Shown here: positions 33,424-44,684 of the stretch, in pieces
Layout: each line of letters starts with the position of its first letter
Numbering within the stretch: position 1 is the first letter of the stretch
NCBI GenBank assembly: GCA_033439685.1
Contig: JAUEDM010000006.1
Location: 806,001-870,000, forward strand
From: Apodospora peruviana
Lineage: Eukaryota; Ascomycota; Sordariomycetes; Sordariales; Lasiosphaeriaceae
Reading direction: 5' to 3'
DNA: 64,000 bases
The notes under the pieces: model-generated
The model's input: only the letters and a program-made list of their open reading frames with translations
Databases searched by the model: none
Told to the model about the DNA's origin: nothing
Program-made: the position numbers and the translations under genes

Positions 33424-36400
33424 ATGGCCGACCTAACCTCACTCACCGAAAGCCTCGAGGCCGATCTGTTCGCTGCCTTGAATGCCTCGGCCGCCTCCTT
33501 TTCCACCGCCGCAGCAGACCATGAGCCTGGCCATCAACAGGAGCCGACGTCCGCGCCCCAGCCCGAACCAAAAAGCGAAATGCCTCCGACAACCGAGCCT
33601 GACGTCCCTCAGCCCACCCAAGAGCCTCAAGCGGTAGAAGAAACCCAGACCGATCACGATCACGATCTGTTTTCTGCTCACGCCAATGATGATCTGCTAG
33701 CTTCTCTACAAGCTGCGGTGTCTCAGCCGCCTCCCGTCACTTACGCTGTGCCGGCCCAGGAGGCCGGCCATCCGTCATCCCCAAAACGAGCTCGGAGCCC
33801 AGATCTGTTCGACCTGGACAACGGAAAGCGAGCCAAGACAGACCATACTGGAGATGGCGGACAGGCGGCGGATGAGCCACATGATGATATCGCAGGTTTT
33901 GACATGGCTGCCATGCTGGAGAATGCCCTGGGGTCATTCGACGGGCACTTTGGTCTTCACGAAGCACCCACGGGGACCGGCAACGCTCATGAAGTCAGAC
34001 CACATTCGTCAACAACTGCAACACCTGGGCCGGAGAAGGTGGAGAACAGGTTCATGAAGGCCTCCAGCAACTCGACATACGTCATGCGTTCCATGAGCCT
34101 TCCGGTTCTTGGGAATATCGCAGTGCAGATTCTTCTCAGACTCTCGCAGCAGTCAAGAGCCGACACAGAACTTCTTCTGAGCGACACCGACTCCGAGTTT
34201 CGAAGAGCGTACGACATCCTACGAGACATTTTCGGGCCAGCGAGGAAAGTCTTCTCCGAGTCCCCGCTATTATTCCCAGACGAATTGGACATCAGCGACT
34301 CCGAGGACCGGGAGACAATCCGGATGTCAAACCTGGCAGCGACTGCTGTGAGCGTCTTCGGCACACATGAGGTGGCCTTGAAGGATATCCATGACTCCTT
34401 CTTCTCTATATTTGTCCAAGAAGACGCGGAAATCAAGGAACCCCTGACTGATCTGCTGATAAGTCTCAAAACCAGGCTCTTTATTGATGCCTTGGGCGAG
34501 CAGACCGAAGGACAGCAAATATCGGAGCTGCTTGATAAGATATTTGCCGCTACTATGGAAGAGAGCCTCAAGCAACGCAGTGGCGATGTGGCACTGAATA
34601 GCGACGAGGAGCGGCTCGTGACGATGGTCAACGAGAGAAGAGAGATTTTAGCCAGACCTGGCGTCGATGAGGATCGTAAAAGTACAGTGCCCCTCTAATC
34701 CATTCAGCCACTCTGGACGTCTAATCTAATACAGATAAAGAATCTCTTGCAAGTCAATTTTCATCTAACGACTTTGCACAAAACCTGAGCACATTCCTGC
34801 AGAGTCATTTGGGCATAGTGGTAGAATATGCCGAAAAGTACGGTGTTAATATCCCCCTCAGCGAGGAACCAGTCCAGACAGAGAACGCCCAGCACCACCA
34901 TCAAGACGAGCACGTCGATTTGGCAGCATTGATACAGTCTGAAATCAGCCAACACAATGTTTCAAAGGAAATCCACTCGGACGAGATCATGGCAGAAGCG
35001 CCGCTGTCTCTTTCTGAGGGCCTTGATCTAGGCAAGCTACTTGAACAATCGCTAGCCAGCCACATTCCAGAACAAAAAGATGGGTTGCTCGAGCAGCTCG
35101 AGCAACATGATCCTAATGATCATTCTGACATGTTCAGTCAAAAGGACCTCGCAGCCCTGATCTCAGAGAAGCTGGGGAGTGATGGGCTTGACAGTCTTGC
35201 CCACGGCCTTCCAAATATCGATACGCCGTCTCACTCGCATGACGTGCATGCCACAAATAACGGTATGGACTACAGCATTACTTGATCTTGATCGAAAGCT
35301 AACTAAAATACACAGCGCTGGCAAACCAATACATGGCCCAGGTGAACCAGACACACTCGTCACCCTACACCTCGTATACTCAGGCTGCAGCTCCTGCAGC
35401 TCCGGCGCCTGGGGGAGAGGACACCTTACCGCCTAACCAATCCTCACCAACCTCTGTTCTGTATGAAAGGGCACGACAAGCTGCGGTGGCGAAGTCTTCA
35501 AGTACTACTCGTCGTGAAGGATTGCACTCCACTCGGAGGCCGTGGACCCCTGAAGAGGAAAAGGCACTCATGGCTGGGCTGGATATGGTAAAAGGACCTC
35601 ACTGGAGTCAGATTTTGTCGCTTTTCGGGCCTAGTGGGACGATTTCCGACATTCTCAAAGACCGAACCCAGGTGCAGCTCAAGGATAAAGCCAGAAACCT
35701 CAAGCTCTTCTTCCTCAAGACAAACTCGGAGATGCCGTATTATCTACAAAGTGTTACTGGGGAGTTGAAGACTCGCGCGCCCAGTCAGGCAGCCCGTAAG
35801 GAGGCCGAAGAGAAGGCTCGCTTGAACTCGGAGGAGGAGAAAGCAAGAATACAGGGCATCATGACGCTGGCAAGTTTCGAAAACAACCACCATCCTATCG
35901 CCAGCTCGCCGCTGGCGGCCTCTCCGTCTGTGCGAGCTAGCCCGATCGTCCCAGGGGCGAGAGGAACGGGAACAACCGCACCGACAAGTACAACCCACGC
36001 GCCAACAACTTCTGTGCCGGCCCTCGCTCCGATGCCTATCTCCCCACTAGTGAAGACCGAACCGGTCGATCGCCACCAACCCTCTCACGGTAGCACATTG
36101 CCTCACATACAGCCGGCTCCTGCTCCACAACATCCCGCTTACAAGTCTCATACTGGGCCTATACATCATCCTCAAACACAACAGAAGCCACAAGCAAAAC
36201 AACAAACGCAGTCGCAGGCATCACCCCCGCCACACCAGCAGCAACCACAGCCGCAAAAACATCAACAGCAGCAGCCACAACAACAACATCAACAGCAGTC
36301 ACAACAACCACAACAACCACAATGTCTCCAAGCGCCTCAGTCCCAAACTTCACATTCACAAGCCCCTCCTCCCCTACTGCCGACATCTCCACCACAACAC

Positions 36401-36589
36401 CAAACCCAGTCTCATCCCCCGCCTGCAGCTCCTACTAATCACCATAATAACCATCAAAATTTTGCGCTCCCTCCCATGCCTCCCAACCATCACTCTACAC
36501 CAGACCACCAAGATACCAAGCTTTTCGAGACTCTTCAGGCGGCAATCGCGGCGACCCCATCCACCGTATCCGAAACTCAGGCTGGTTAA
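33424..36589 (+). CDS. TBF1: Telobox Myb protein with TRF-homology domain (Tbf1-like)
   Basis: Model: join(33424..34681, 34735..35262, 35316..36589), 1019 aa; both introns are 53 bp. An acidic N-terminus precedes a TRF-homology-like helical region (about residues 215-420: MRSMSLPVLGNIAVQILLRL, then EFRRAYDILRDIFGPA). A single Myb domain lies at about 665-730 (RRPWTPEEEKALMAGLDMV, WSQILSLFGP). It ends in the telobox signature QVQLKDKARNLKLFF, which reads TTAGGG-type repeats. Proteins of this layout (yeast Tbf1, fission yeast Teb1/Taz1 relatives) bind teloboxes at telomeres or in promoters. The C-terminal ~260 residues are Q/P/H-rich low complexity. Taz1 is an alternative identity, but the separate TRF region plus Myb favours Tbf1. 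The stop TAA at 36587 is followed within 8 bp by another ATG (see the next feature). Confidence 0.85.
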
Positions 36590-36596
36590 GATCCAC

Positions 36597-36882
36597 ATGA
36601 CAGGACAGAGACGCATTTTTTGCGATGGTATGTTCGTGCCCAAGAGGTGCCGGGCAAAGGACTGTGCTATTTATAGAACGACGGAAGCCATTGCAAGGTG
36701 GTCATTGACGGAGAAGCGGTTAATCCGCTCTGGGGCGTGACCAAGGGAAGCCACGCAAGAGACTGCCGGTATTGTATGCGTGCGTTAAGTGCATGGAGAA
36801 CAGGGTCAAATGTTATCCTGACTACCCACGATGCTTGCAGTGCAGGATATATGATCGTGTGTGCAAACCGCAGAATGCGTAA
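36597..36882 (+). pseudogene. Frame-shifted cysteine-rich block with a Zn2Cys6-like pattern
   Basis: Starting at ATG 36597, three successive frames give protein-like, Cys-rich sequence: MTGQRRIFCDGMFVPKRCRA...KDC (frame of 36597); then HCKVVIDGEAVNPLWGVTKG...RDCRYC (switch near 36685); then CVKCMENRVKCYPDYPRC followed by LQC and VC (switch near 36775). The last part spaces six cysteines C-x2-C-x6-C-x6-C-x2-C-x6-C between 36781 and 36864, within the fungal Zn(II)2Cys6 spacing rules, although the usual basic residues are only partly present. The frame ends GCG-TAA at 36880, but GTAAGG there could also be a splice donor. Two one-base losses (or sequencing errors) would explain the switches. I do not know the family. 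It could be a decayed gene or an unrecognised 3' part of the locus. Confidence 0.35.
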
Positions 36883-37450
36883 GGTTTTCCATGTTGTTCG
36901 TGGAGTTGAAAAAGAATCTTTCAAGTAAAGGCTAAGGTCGTGGGTTCCTTAGGTGAGGCGGTTAGATACAAGCGGATTGTTCGAAGGTACTTTTGATTTT
37001 AAGAGGACGGGCTTGGGGTATTGGCGTTCTCTTTTGGTATTCTCAAGCGATTGCTCAATGGGCCTTTACGATCTGGTTTTGGTAGGGGGGTGTTTATCAC
37101 CTTTATAAATCAATACCCCTTTTCTTTGCGTGTGTTCGGCGCGGGTATCAGAGCCATATTGACGACCTATAAGTTATTTAATCATACAAAAGACGTTGAT
37201 GTCGCTGTGCTGCTGCCATATATGTGCGTTATGTCTGTGTATTCACTGCTGTCTTGGTCTTTTCCGCAAGATGCAAACATTAAATTGACATTCCACGCCA
37301 TTCCTCCAAAAGAAAAAAAAAGACAACACCAGAGACAAAGCCTGAACACCTTTCCCGTGCGCGCGTGAAAGAACAATATGCAAATTGTACAAAGGGCCAG
37401 ACGGTCCATCGAATAGACACCATGTTTCCAAAGTTCGTCTATCCATCTCC
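36883..37450. other. Intergenic region after the cysteine-rich block
   Basis: AT-richer spacer leading to the 3' end of the minus-strand phosphatase gene. A 115-codon frame at 37021-37368 has no motif. No gene called. Confidence 0.4.
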
Positions 37451-38870
37451 TCAGAGAAAGTAATCGCCCGGACCGCGACGGCCGGCCGGAACGTGCCGCT
37501 TTTCGTCCGGAACCGCTGAGAAGATGCTAAACCTCGTGTTGAGCTTCTGGTCCACCGTCATGATCGACGCTACGTTTCCGCAGCGATAGCAATAGTTGGG
37601 CGCAGACCAGACCGTCACAACGGACTTCTCGGGGAAGTGGTACTACAGCACACACACACACACTTGGTTAGACCTGCAAGTAAGTCAGGACAATAGAGCT
37701 GGTTTACGTACCTTATAACCTTCATTAACAAGCTGATGCGCACGCGCAATGGTCGTCAGACCATTGACATGATTAAACTCGGCCGCAACCTTTTCGCCAA
37801 ATAGCCACCCGGCGCCTCTGGGACTGACGGCCCAGGTGTCGATATCTTCGGGATCACTCCACACGAGATCGCAAAAGGCGCCTTCGTGCGGAATTTCCTG
37901 GGCGCGCGCGACTACGCGGATCTGGTCGATCGTGCGGATCTCGGGGCTCAGACCGCCGTGCACGCAGAGTACGGTTCCGTCGACGATGGCGGCGAGCACC
38001 AAGAAGTCAAAGACTTGGCAGCAGGCCTTCCAGACGGACGCGTTGCCGTATTTTTGCTGGCACTCCTCATAAAAGCCGTAGACTTGGGTGATTTGGCGCG
38101 ACTCGTGGTTTCCGCGCACGAGGACGATCCTGTCTGGGTATCTATGTAAGATCATGAGCGTTAGTGGATTGGGCAGCTGAGAGAGGGTGAAGATAAGCTC
38201 TTACTTGGCCTTTAAGCACATTAGAAGCGTGAAAGTTTCTAAACTGAAATATCCACGGTCGACAAAGTCTCCGAGAAATACGAAGCGGTTGTCGGCCGAG
38301 GGTGATGCTGCGTTGACGGCCTGAGCTGAAGACGATTCCGCCACAGTGGAGCTATTATTATCCTCTGCTGCCTCGATCGTGGTATCCCCCTCTCCTTCGT
38401 TGTCCTCACCACTACCAGTGGGACTTGTACTCCTGATCTTCTTTTTGAGTTTGGGATCTGTGATCTCGGTTGGCGGCTCGATGTCGTCGGATGTAATGAC
38501 CGACGTCGCGGTCTGCGGGGCCTCCACGTTCGTCTCGCCTGGCATGCCGCCCGCGACCCGGAATAGCTCGAGGAGATCGTAGAACTGCCCGTGTATGTCG
38601 CCGCAGATGGTAACGGGTGTGTTGACTGGTTGGATATTTGATTCTGTGCGCATATGTTAGCTTGCAAGAGCTCCTCGGCGCAACATGAAGCGCAATATCG
38701 CGTTCGGGGTGAGGTGTATTACCCTCCATCAAGACTTCCTTCACGATCTCGCACAGCTGTTTCATCACAGCCTCCGGGAGGTAGTGACATTGCTTCGCTT
38801 CCTCTAGCCACTCATCCAGCCCAGCATTTGGCCGTAGTTTTGCGGGGCCCGGCTTCGGTACAGTGGCCAT
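37451..38870 (-). CDS. PP2A-like Ser/Thr phosphatase catalytic subunit (PP6/Sit4-Ppg1 group) with acidic insertion
   Basis: Model: complement(join(37451..37642, 37712..38141, 38205..38643, 38723..38870)), 402 aa. All PPP motifs are present: GDIHGQFYD (~64), FLGDFVDRGYFSLE, RGNHESRQITQVYGFY, HGGLSPEIRT, WAVSPRGAGWLFG and SAPNYCYRCGN. The DYFL C-terminus is the methylated tail of the PP2A/PP4/PP6 group. The N-terminal helix LDEWLEEAKQCHYLPEAVM and ESNIQPVNTPVTICGD point to the Sit4/PP6 or Ppg1 branch. These enzymes act in cytoplasm and nucleus on TOR and cell-integrity signalling. Unusual is an ~80-residue serine- and acid-rich insertion (about 86-167, including TGSGEDNEGEGDTTIEAAED) between GGMPGET and RFVFLGD, where relatives have only a few residues. 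It has no intron borders around it, so it is translated in this model. Confidence 0.9.
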
Positions 38871-39757
38871 CTTCTTCGGGATTCCGGTATAAGGGTGGTA
38901 GTGTATGGCGTCTGATGGACTCGGTCGGGACTCAAGACGAGTAAAAGGCGCCTTAAATGGAATCGTCTTTCGCAGGTCGGAGATAGCGCGGGTGGACAGA
39001 AGGCCCCCTCTCGATGAGCAGAACAAGGTCGTCGACGTGGCTACGTATACCACTCTGAGACCTCAAATTCTCGATAATTCGTCTTCGTGGATTGTCGGTT
39101 AGTCGCTTGTCGGGCAGACTGCGCAACAATGGGATTGATCGATGTGCAACTTCAAGTTTGTCCCGAGATTTACGCGCCCAGCAGCAGACCACAGCACACG
39201 ACCAGGCGTCATTCCCTGAGATCGCCTTCAGGTTCCGGCTCAGGCTCCAAATGTTAGGGGTTAGGGGTAGATGTGCGCTTGGCGCCAGGGCAGGTCCGTG
39301 CTTTGCAGTGTCCATTGTGACGGCGCCTTGACGACCGACCGCCGCCCGCGGACCGCGGGGCAGGTGCAGTACCTGAGCAGGTGGAAGTTACACAGCGGGA
39401 GCCCCACAAGCTCTTGAATTTCCTTGATGCAGTTGTGAATGAACAGACTGAGGAAGGTTCCATCTTCAAATGACGAAGCATTCATAAATTATCGGAGACG
39501 CACTGAACAGAAAGTCGCCCACTCCCGTCATTCTTCTTTCACAATCCGCATCTCTGGAATCAATGTCAAGCTCCCACCTCACTTGGATCAGGACAAGCAT
39601 GAGGCCGTGATTGCAGGACTGCTCGGCGCATCGCATAACCCGACAGCAAGCGACATCCCTCTGTCGACCGTGGACAAAGTTTCACACAACATCATAACCT
39701 TAGCTAATATCGTCGCTCACCGAACAGCCTTCTGACTATTGATACGAACGCTCGACT
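38871..39757. other. Divergent promoter region (phosphatase / UPF3)
   Basis: Head-to-head spacer with short upstream open frames (for example 39439-39735). It contains the TTAGGGG dimer at 39254-39267. No gene called. Confidence 0.45.
39254..39267 (+). promoter_or_regulatory. Interstitial telobox-like dimer (TTAGGGG x2)
   Basis: Two tandem TTAGGGG units in the promoter shared by the phosphatase and UPF3 genes, about 380-500 bp from either start. Similar to the TTAGGG dimer at 13776 and to Tbf1 target sites; function is inferred only. Confidence 0.4.
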
Positions 39758-41877
39758 ATGGCGGCTCCGCAGCTGCTGTCGCGCAAGCAGAACGGTTCTG
39801 CTGCCAACCAAGCGTCTAGCGATGCCTCCAAGGCCTCTAAGAGTAAGGTCGGCCAGCAAGGAGACAAGGTAGTCATCCGCAGACTTCCTCCTGGAATGAC
39901 TGATGATGAGTTTGCCACGATTCTCGGCGATGCTTGGAGAGTAGGACATGGGAAGGTCGACTGGATATCTTACTGCCCTGGTAAAGTATCGCAACAGTGA
40001 GTGGTGCCCTTCCACTGGCCTTTTTTACCCGACAATACTAACGTACAGCTCGGACGACTAGTCCATCCCGACCATCACGACCATCTCGCGCCTATCTTCA
40101 TGTCATTAAGAGAGATGACCTAGTGGCGCTCTCTCAGGCCGTGCAGGATGCTGTCTGGGAGGATGCTAAAGCAACATACAGCGACCCCGCGCTTGTGCTC
40201 CCACCCGCTCTCGAATTCTCTATATACAAGAAAATTCCGAGCGATAAGAAGCGGACGGACAGTCGACAAGGTACCATTGACCAAGACGCGGAATTTATGG
40301 CGTTCCTCGAGAGTCTTGCGAACCCGGATGCCCAGAAGGACGCCGAAGCGGGCGGAGGAAGCGAGGAAGACCCTCTAAGGTCAGAGGGATCAAACACTAC
40401 ACCTCTGATTGAGTTCCTCAGGGAGAAGAAGGCAGCCAAGGTAAAGGAGGCGGCTGCTGCGAGAAACGCAAGACATTCACGTCAGGACTCACAAGGAGGG
40501 AAGGGTGAAGCCGCCCCTTCAGGCTCCGAGAGTTCAAAGCGAAGGGGTAGGGAATCTAGGTCAGATAGGTCCGCGGACAAGCCCAGGGAGTCGGTTAAGA
40601 TTCTCACCAAGAAGGCTGCTGCGGACGCTGCCGCGGACGCTGCCAAGACGGTCGCCAGCCAGATCCAGGCAAGGGCGAGCAGCGCTTCTTCGAGCGCCCA
40701 AGAAGGCCCGCCGAAGAGCCGCAGGGCGGGAATTGCGGCGGCTGCTAGAATCTTGCAACGCGATTTGGGCCTTAGCCCGGGCAATGCACACCGGAAAGCC
40801 CGTCAAGAAGCAGCCAAGGCGGAGGCAGAGGCAAAGACCACCTCTCCCAAAGAACCGACAAAAGAGACTTCTCCAGCTCCGAAAGCACCCCCAGTGGCAC
40901 CCCCGCCCCCGGTAGAACCGCCTGCGACCCCTACCGCAGCGAAGGCAACAGGGTCATCTTCGTCCGGAAGAAGTCGGAATAGGAAACGCGGTGCTGGTGG
41001 TGAGGATGGCGGTAAAGCGAAATGCGAACCAAAGGGAGAGAAACCCACAGAATCTGTGCAGCCGACTCCGGCAAAACCGCCGGTTATCCTCATGAAAAAG
41101 AAAGACAAAGAACAACCTGCAGCCGCTGCTACGTCGTCATCACAACCCTCGGTCATAGCACCAAACGGAATATCGACAACACCTTCCCAGGCCAACTCAT
41201 CCGTGCCCAGCGGCTCGAAGGTTGCCGCCGCGAAACAGACCTCTGGGGGTAAAAAGGGGAGCAGCAATAATGCTGTCCCTGCTACCCCTCCCCCGTCATC
41301 GGGCGCCACGCGAGCCTTTATCAAGCATGCCAACCAGTCGCAAGGCGTCACTGAATCGACCCTTCGGGAGGCGATGCAGACATTCGGTGCCGTCACGGGC
41401 GTCGAGATGGACCGCAAGAAGGGGTTTGCCTATGTGGAGTTTGCAGACCATGACGCGCTGGTCCGGGCGATGGCGTCTAGTCCAATGGCTATTGCCCAGG
41501 CCACAGTCCAGATCCTTGAGAGAAAGGAGATGGGGAAGAAGTCGCAAGGTGGGAAGGTTGCTGCTCCTGCTGCTGCTGCTGCTGCTCCATCTTCTTCCGG
41601 GGCTACTGCTGCTGCTGCTGCAGAAGCGAAGAACAGTGCGCAGCCACCGCCGCCGCGGGCCTCTTCAGCAGCTTCCGTTTCGATGACTCCTGCTGCCGCA
41701 CCGGCGGAAAAGACTGGAGGAGAGTCCTCCAAGCGGGGCGGTAGACGCCGTGGTGGACGAGGTAGAGACAAGGATTCGTCGGCTGCTGGTGGAGGGAGAG
41801 ATGGCGGTGGTGGAAAAGGTTCGCCTGCTGACGGAGGAGGTGGTGGTGGTGCTTCTGCATCACAACGCAGCCTCTAG
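39758..41877 (+). CDS. UPF3: Upf3/Smg4-like nonsense-mediated decay factor with extra C-terminal RRM
   Basis: Model: join(39758..39996, 40062..41877), 684 aa. The acceptor used is GACTAG before CATCCCGACC; the nearer TACAG would hit a stop. The Smg4/UPF3 domain spans about 35-190: KVVIRRLPPGMTDDEFATIL, WISYCPGKVSQ, then AYLHVIKRDDLVALSQAV and LEFSIYKKIPSDKKRTDSRQ. Upf3 links Upf2/Upf1 to mRNA in nonsense-mediated decay. A long Ala/Lys/Pro-rich linker follows. At about 495-560 there is a recognisable second RNA-recognition motif (RAFIKHANQ as RNP2-like, KKGFAYVEFADHDALVRAM as RNP1-like). The protein ends in an Ala/Gly-rich, RGG-like tail (GGRRRGGRGRDK). The extra RRM and tail are absent from the yeast and human proteins as I know them. 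Confidence 0.85.
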
Positions 41878-43730
41878 TACGGCTGGAGGAGGCAGTGATA
41901 ACGGGGGTATGTGTTTCGGGCCTATAGGTATATGTCACTGCCGACTATCCTTCTTGACCCGGGAACCAAGCTGGAAGCGAAACTCTGTCTATCGACACAG
42001 CGAACTCTGATATTGCAGGGAAATGGACGTTCTGAAACACAGGGGTATAAGGAGTAATACCTAGTAAAAGAAAAGCGAAAGACGGCGGTATGAGAAAGGC
42101 CTTGCCAAAAGTCGTAACGGTCTCATTGTATTGCTAGATCCAATACTATGCTAGTAAAAAACGGAATGGTGAATACTCATTCACGGGTGAGTCGCTACCT
42201 GGCTGCTGTCCAGGCATGTCCATCGACAAATGAGGTCTTTGTCAGAGGATGGTGTATGCATGTGACTTGGTGAGGGATTAGGCTGCGCCTAAGTAAGGTA
42301 GAGAAAGGAGGCATCATTTCACAGATTTGTACAGGGTGGAACAGTTGTTGATGTTTGTTATGTCAAACAGACATATCAAACGGCTCATCCTCAATTCATC
42401 TTGTCTCGTCCCATCTTCATCCCATCCTATAAACAGACAATATAACACATGGGGCCGTTTTTAAAACAAGAATGACGATGAGAAATCTATGATCCATGAC
42501 AGTCCCATCCCATCCCATCTCAATCCTAACCCGGCGGTGATCCCATATGGGGATAGTCCCTATCTATAACGTATTGGTAGAATGTCAAACCTTATTTGAC
42601 TTTGATGCAAAGCCCCAGAAAGTCCCTAAAAGTCCCTCCTCTTTCAGGAGATGAAACGTTTATGTCGATACGTACATGCGAATACACACAGGAGTAAAAT
42701 AAAAATAAAAAAAGTGTACAACAAGAAGGGGGGTATATCTAAGCTAAAAACAAACAAATAAAACAGAAGGTAGAGGAAAAGGAAAAGGGAAATCCAGGCG
42801 CGAGCCCATAAGATCATATCTTTCCGTCCCTATATCTTCCCTTCACAAACGTAAATGTCAGAAAAGGGAAATCTGGGCTGTTGCCTGCCCGCCATTTTTT
42901 TTTTTTTTTTTTTTTTTGGTTGGTTATATCTCAACGGCATAGTTCGACGTTGTATTGAAGATGAATACTCCAATCCAGCATTCAGAGTAGCCCGATGTGG
43001 GGTAGGTGCAGCGAGTTGGTTGTGGTGGCTGTGTAATGATTGGGAGGCAGCCCAAGGTGGGAGGTGAGGAAGAAGCTTCCCCCTGCCGAAATCAGGCAGT
43101 CACCAACCAATCTGATCCGATCCGATTCAATCCAGTGCAACCGGATTGAAGCCTGATCTGGTGGGGTGCAGACAGCTTTGAACCTCAAGAGTGCGTGGGA
43201 TCCTTGGAGTCCAGTCCAAACCTCAGCGGGGTTGTTTTGCGGGAGGCGAGCGGTGCGGGAGAGCGATCGGTCGGAGCAACAGCCTAGAGAAAGCGGAGAA
43301 CAAATCCTCGGGTTCCGAGCGGGTTTGGTGCGTGGTTGGACGGGCGGGGTGGCAAAACCTTTTCGTCTTTTTGAAACCCTGGTGGGTTTTTTTTGGTGTG
43401 GCTCCAGGCTGTAAGGCTGGATGGATGGAGATAGTGGGGTTTGGAGGAGGAGCTTGGAAAGCTTGAACCGTGTGATGCTTGCTTGCTGGAGTACCTTTTT
43501 TTCTTCGTCGCGCGCACGTTTGAGAAAAAGAAAGATGACAAGGAAAACGCCATTGACCTGTCAATGGCGGCAACCTGCAGCCCAGAACACCTCGCAGAGC
43601 CAATCGGGAATATTTCGACTGTGTGTGGTATGGTATCACAACGGATTGGTGTCAGCTTCGGAAAGCACCAGCCGAAGAAAAACAAAAGGCATGTTGTCAC
43701 CCGTCGTCGCATATGATCATCGCGTAACCT
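41878..43730. other. Convergent intergenic region, 1.85 kb
   Basis: 3' regions of UPF3 and of the coiled-coil gene. Includes the T run at 42895-42917. Short open frames only; no gene called. Confidence 0.45.
42895..42917 (+). repeat. Homopolymer run of 23 T
   Basis: Uninterrupted T run in intergenic DNA. Read on the minus strand it is an A run that could reflect a reverse-transcribed poly(A) tail, but no retroposed gene or target duplication was seen. Confidence 0.85.
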
Positions 43731-44684
43731 TTACCGCTGTCGCGGCAGAGGATAGTTATGATAGTTGCCATCGTCATCGTCGATCGGGTTCTCGTAGTAC
43801 ACAGCCGGACGGGTTATTGACCGTGGGATGCTGGCGACGTTCGGCTGCTGCATCGGGGTGAATTGCGGGGCCGCATACTGTGTCTGGGAATAGGCGGGAT
43901 ATTGGGCTCTTGATGGAGAGGGCGGAACTGTTGGTCTGACGGCGGGCGGTCCCATGGGCTCGATGTAGCTGCTGCGTCGACTGCGATGGCTGCTGCCCTT
44001 TGATGTGTTGCTACTCTTGCCGGTCGCGTCGCTCTCGTCGCCGCGGTCGCCTAACCGCTTGCGCAGGCGCTCTTGTCTCTCCATCTCTTCCTTCTCTCTC
44101 GCGTGCCTTTCTGCCCTCTCGATGTCTTTCTGGCTCATGGTATCACGGCTGTGACGTTTGCTTGAGCTCCGTCGCGGTTTCCGATCATCTGCAGAGTCTG
44201 TGGGGATCGCACCGCTCATGCTTGAACTTGGGGGGGTGCTGCTCTTCCGATTGGCTCGTCTGAGCTGATCTTGGAGTTGATGGATTTCCTCTTGTAATTG
44301 CTTGTTCTTCTTAAAAAGGGTGTTTTTCTCTCCCTCGAGGACCTCGTTGTGCTCCCTGACGCCGCGCCATTGCGCTTCCTTCTCTTTTAAGTCGTTCTTA
44401 GTTGTGGATAGGTCGGCTTTAAGTTTGATATTTTCGTCGTCGAGCTCCTCGGCCTTCTTCTTGTAGAAATCCCTTTGTTCGGAGACGGCGACAAGCGCTT
44501 TCTGAAGCTTCGGAATGGTGGGAGTGCTGTATGAATCTCCATAGTCGGAGGGAGTACTAGCTCTCGGTGACCTGTCTTCGGTGTCGCTGAAGGGGCCGCC
44601 AACGCCAGAGTCGTTGCGACGGTGTTCGTTTCGCGACCCGGCCGGAGGCGAGTCGCGGAAGTTAACGCGCCTGTTGGTAGACAT
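43731..44684 (-). CDS. Coiled-coil protein, function unknown
   Basis: Single exon, 317 aa from ATG 44684 (MSTNRRVNFRDSPPAG); the open frame extends 5' but without family features. Residues ~60-145 form a strongly predicted coiled coil (LQKALVAVSEQRDFYKKKAE, DENIKLKADLSTTKNDLKEK, LFKKNKQLQEEIHQLQDQLR). It is followed by a charged serine/arginine-rich part (RRSSSKRHSRD), a second short helix (IERAERHAREKEEMERQERL) and a Pro/Gln/Tyr-rich tail ending YHNYPLPRQR. No catalytic domain is seen. It looks like a scaffold or cytoskeletal protein; no orthologue recognised. Another coiled-coil protein of different sequence lies 6 kb away on the same strand. Confidence 0.75.
   Translation of the reverse strand: MSTNRRVNFRDSPPAGSRNEHRRNDSGVGGPFSDTEDRSPRASTPSDYGDSYSTPTIPKLQKALVAVSEQRDFYKKKAEELDDENIKLKADLSTTKNDLKEKEAQWRGVREHNEVLEGEKNTLFKKNKQLQEEIHQLQDQLRRANRKSSTPPSSSMSGAIPTDSADDRKPRRSSSKRHSRDTMSQKDIERAERHAREKEEMERQERLRKRLGDRGDESDATGKSSNTSKGSSHRSRRSSYIEPMGPPAVRPTVPPSPSRAQYPAYSQTQYAAPQFTPMQQPNVASIPRSITRPAVYYENPIDDDDGNYHNYPLPRQR

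Noticed and set aside
33987..34631. A 214-codon minus-strand frame.
   Set aside because: Antisense to the TRF-homology region of the Tbf1-like gene.
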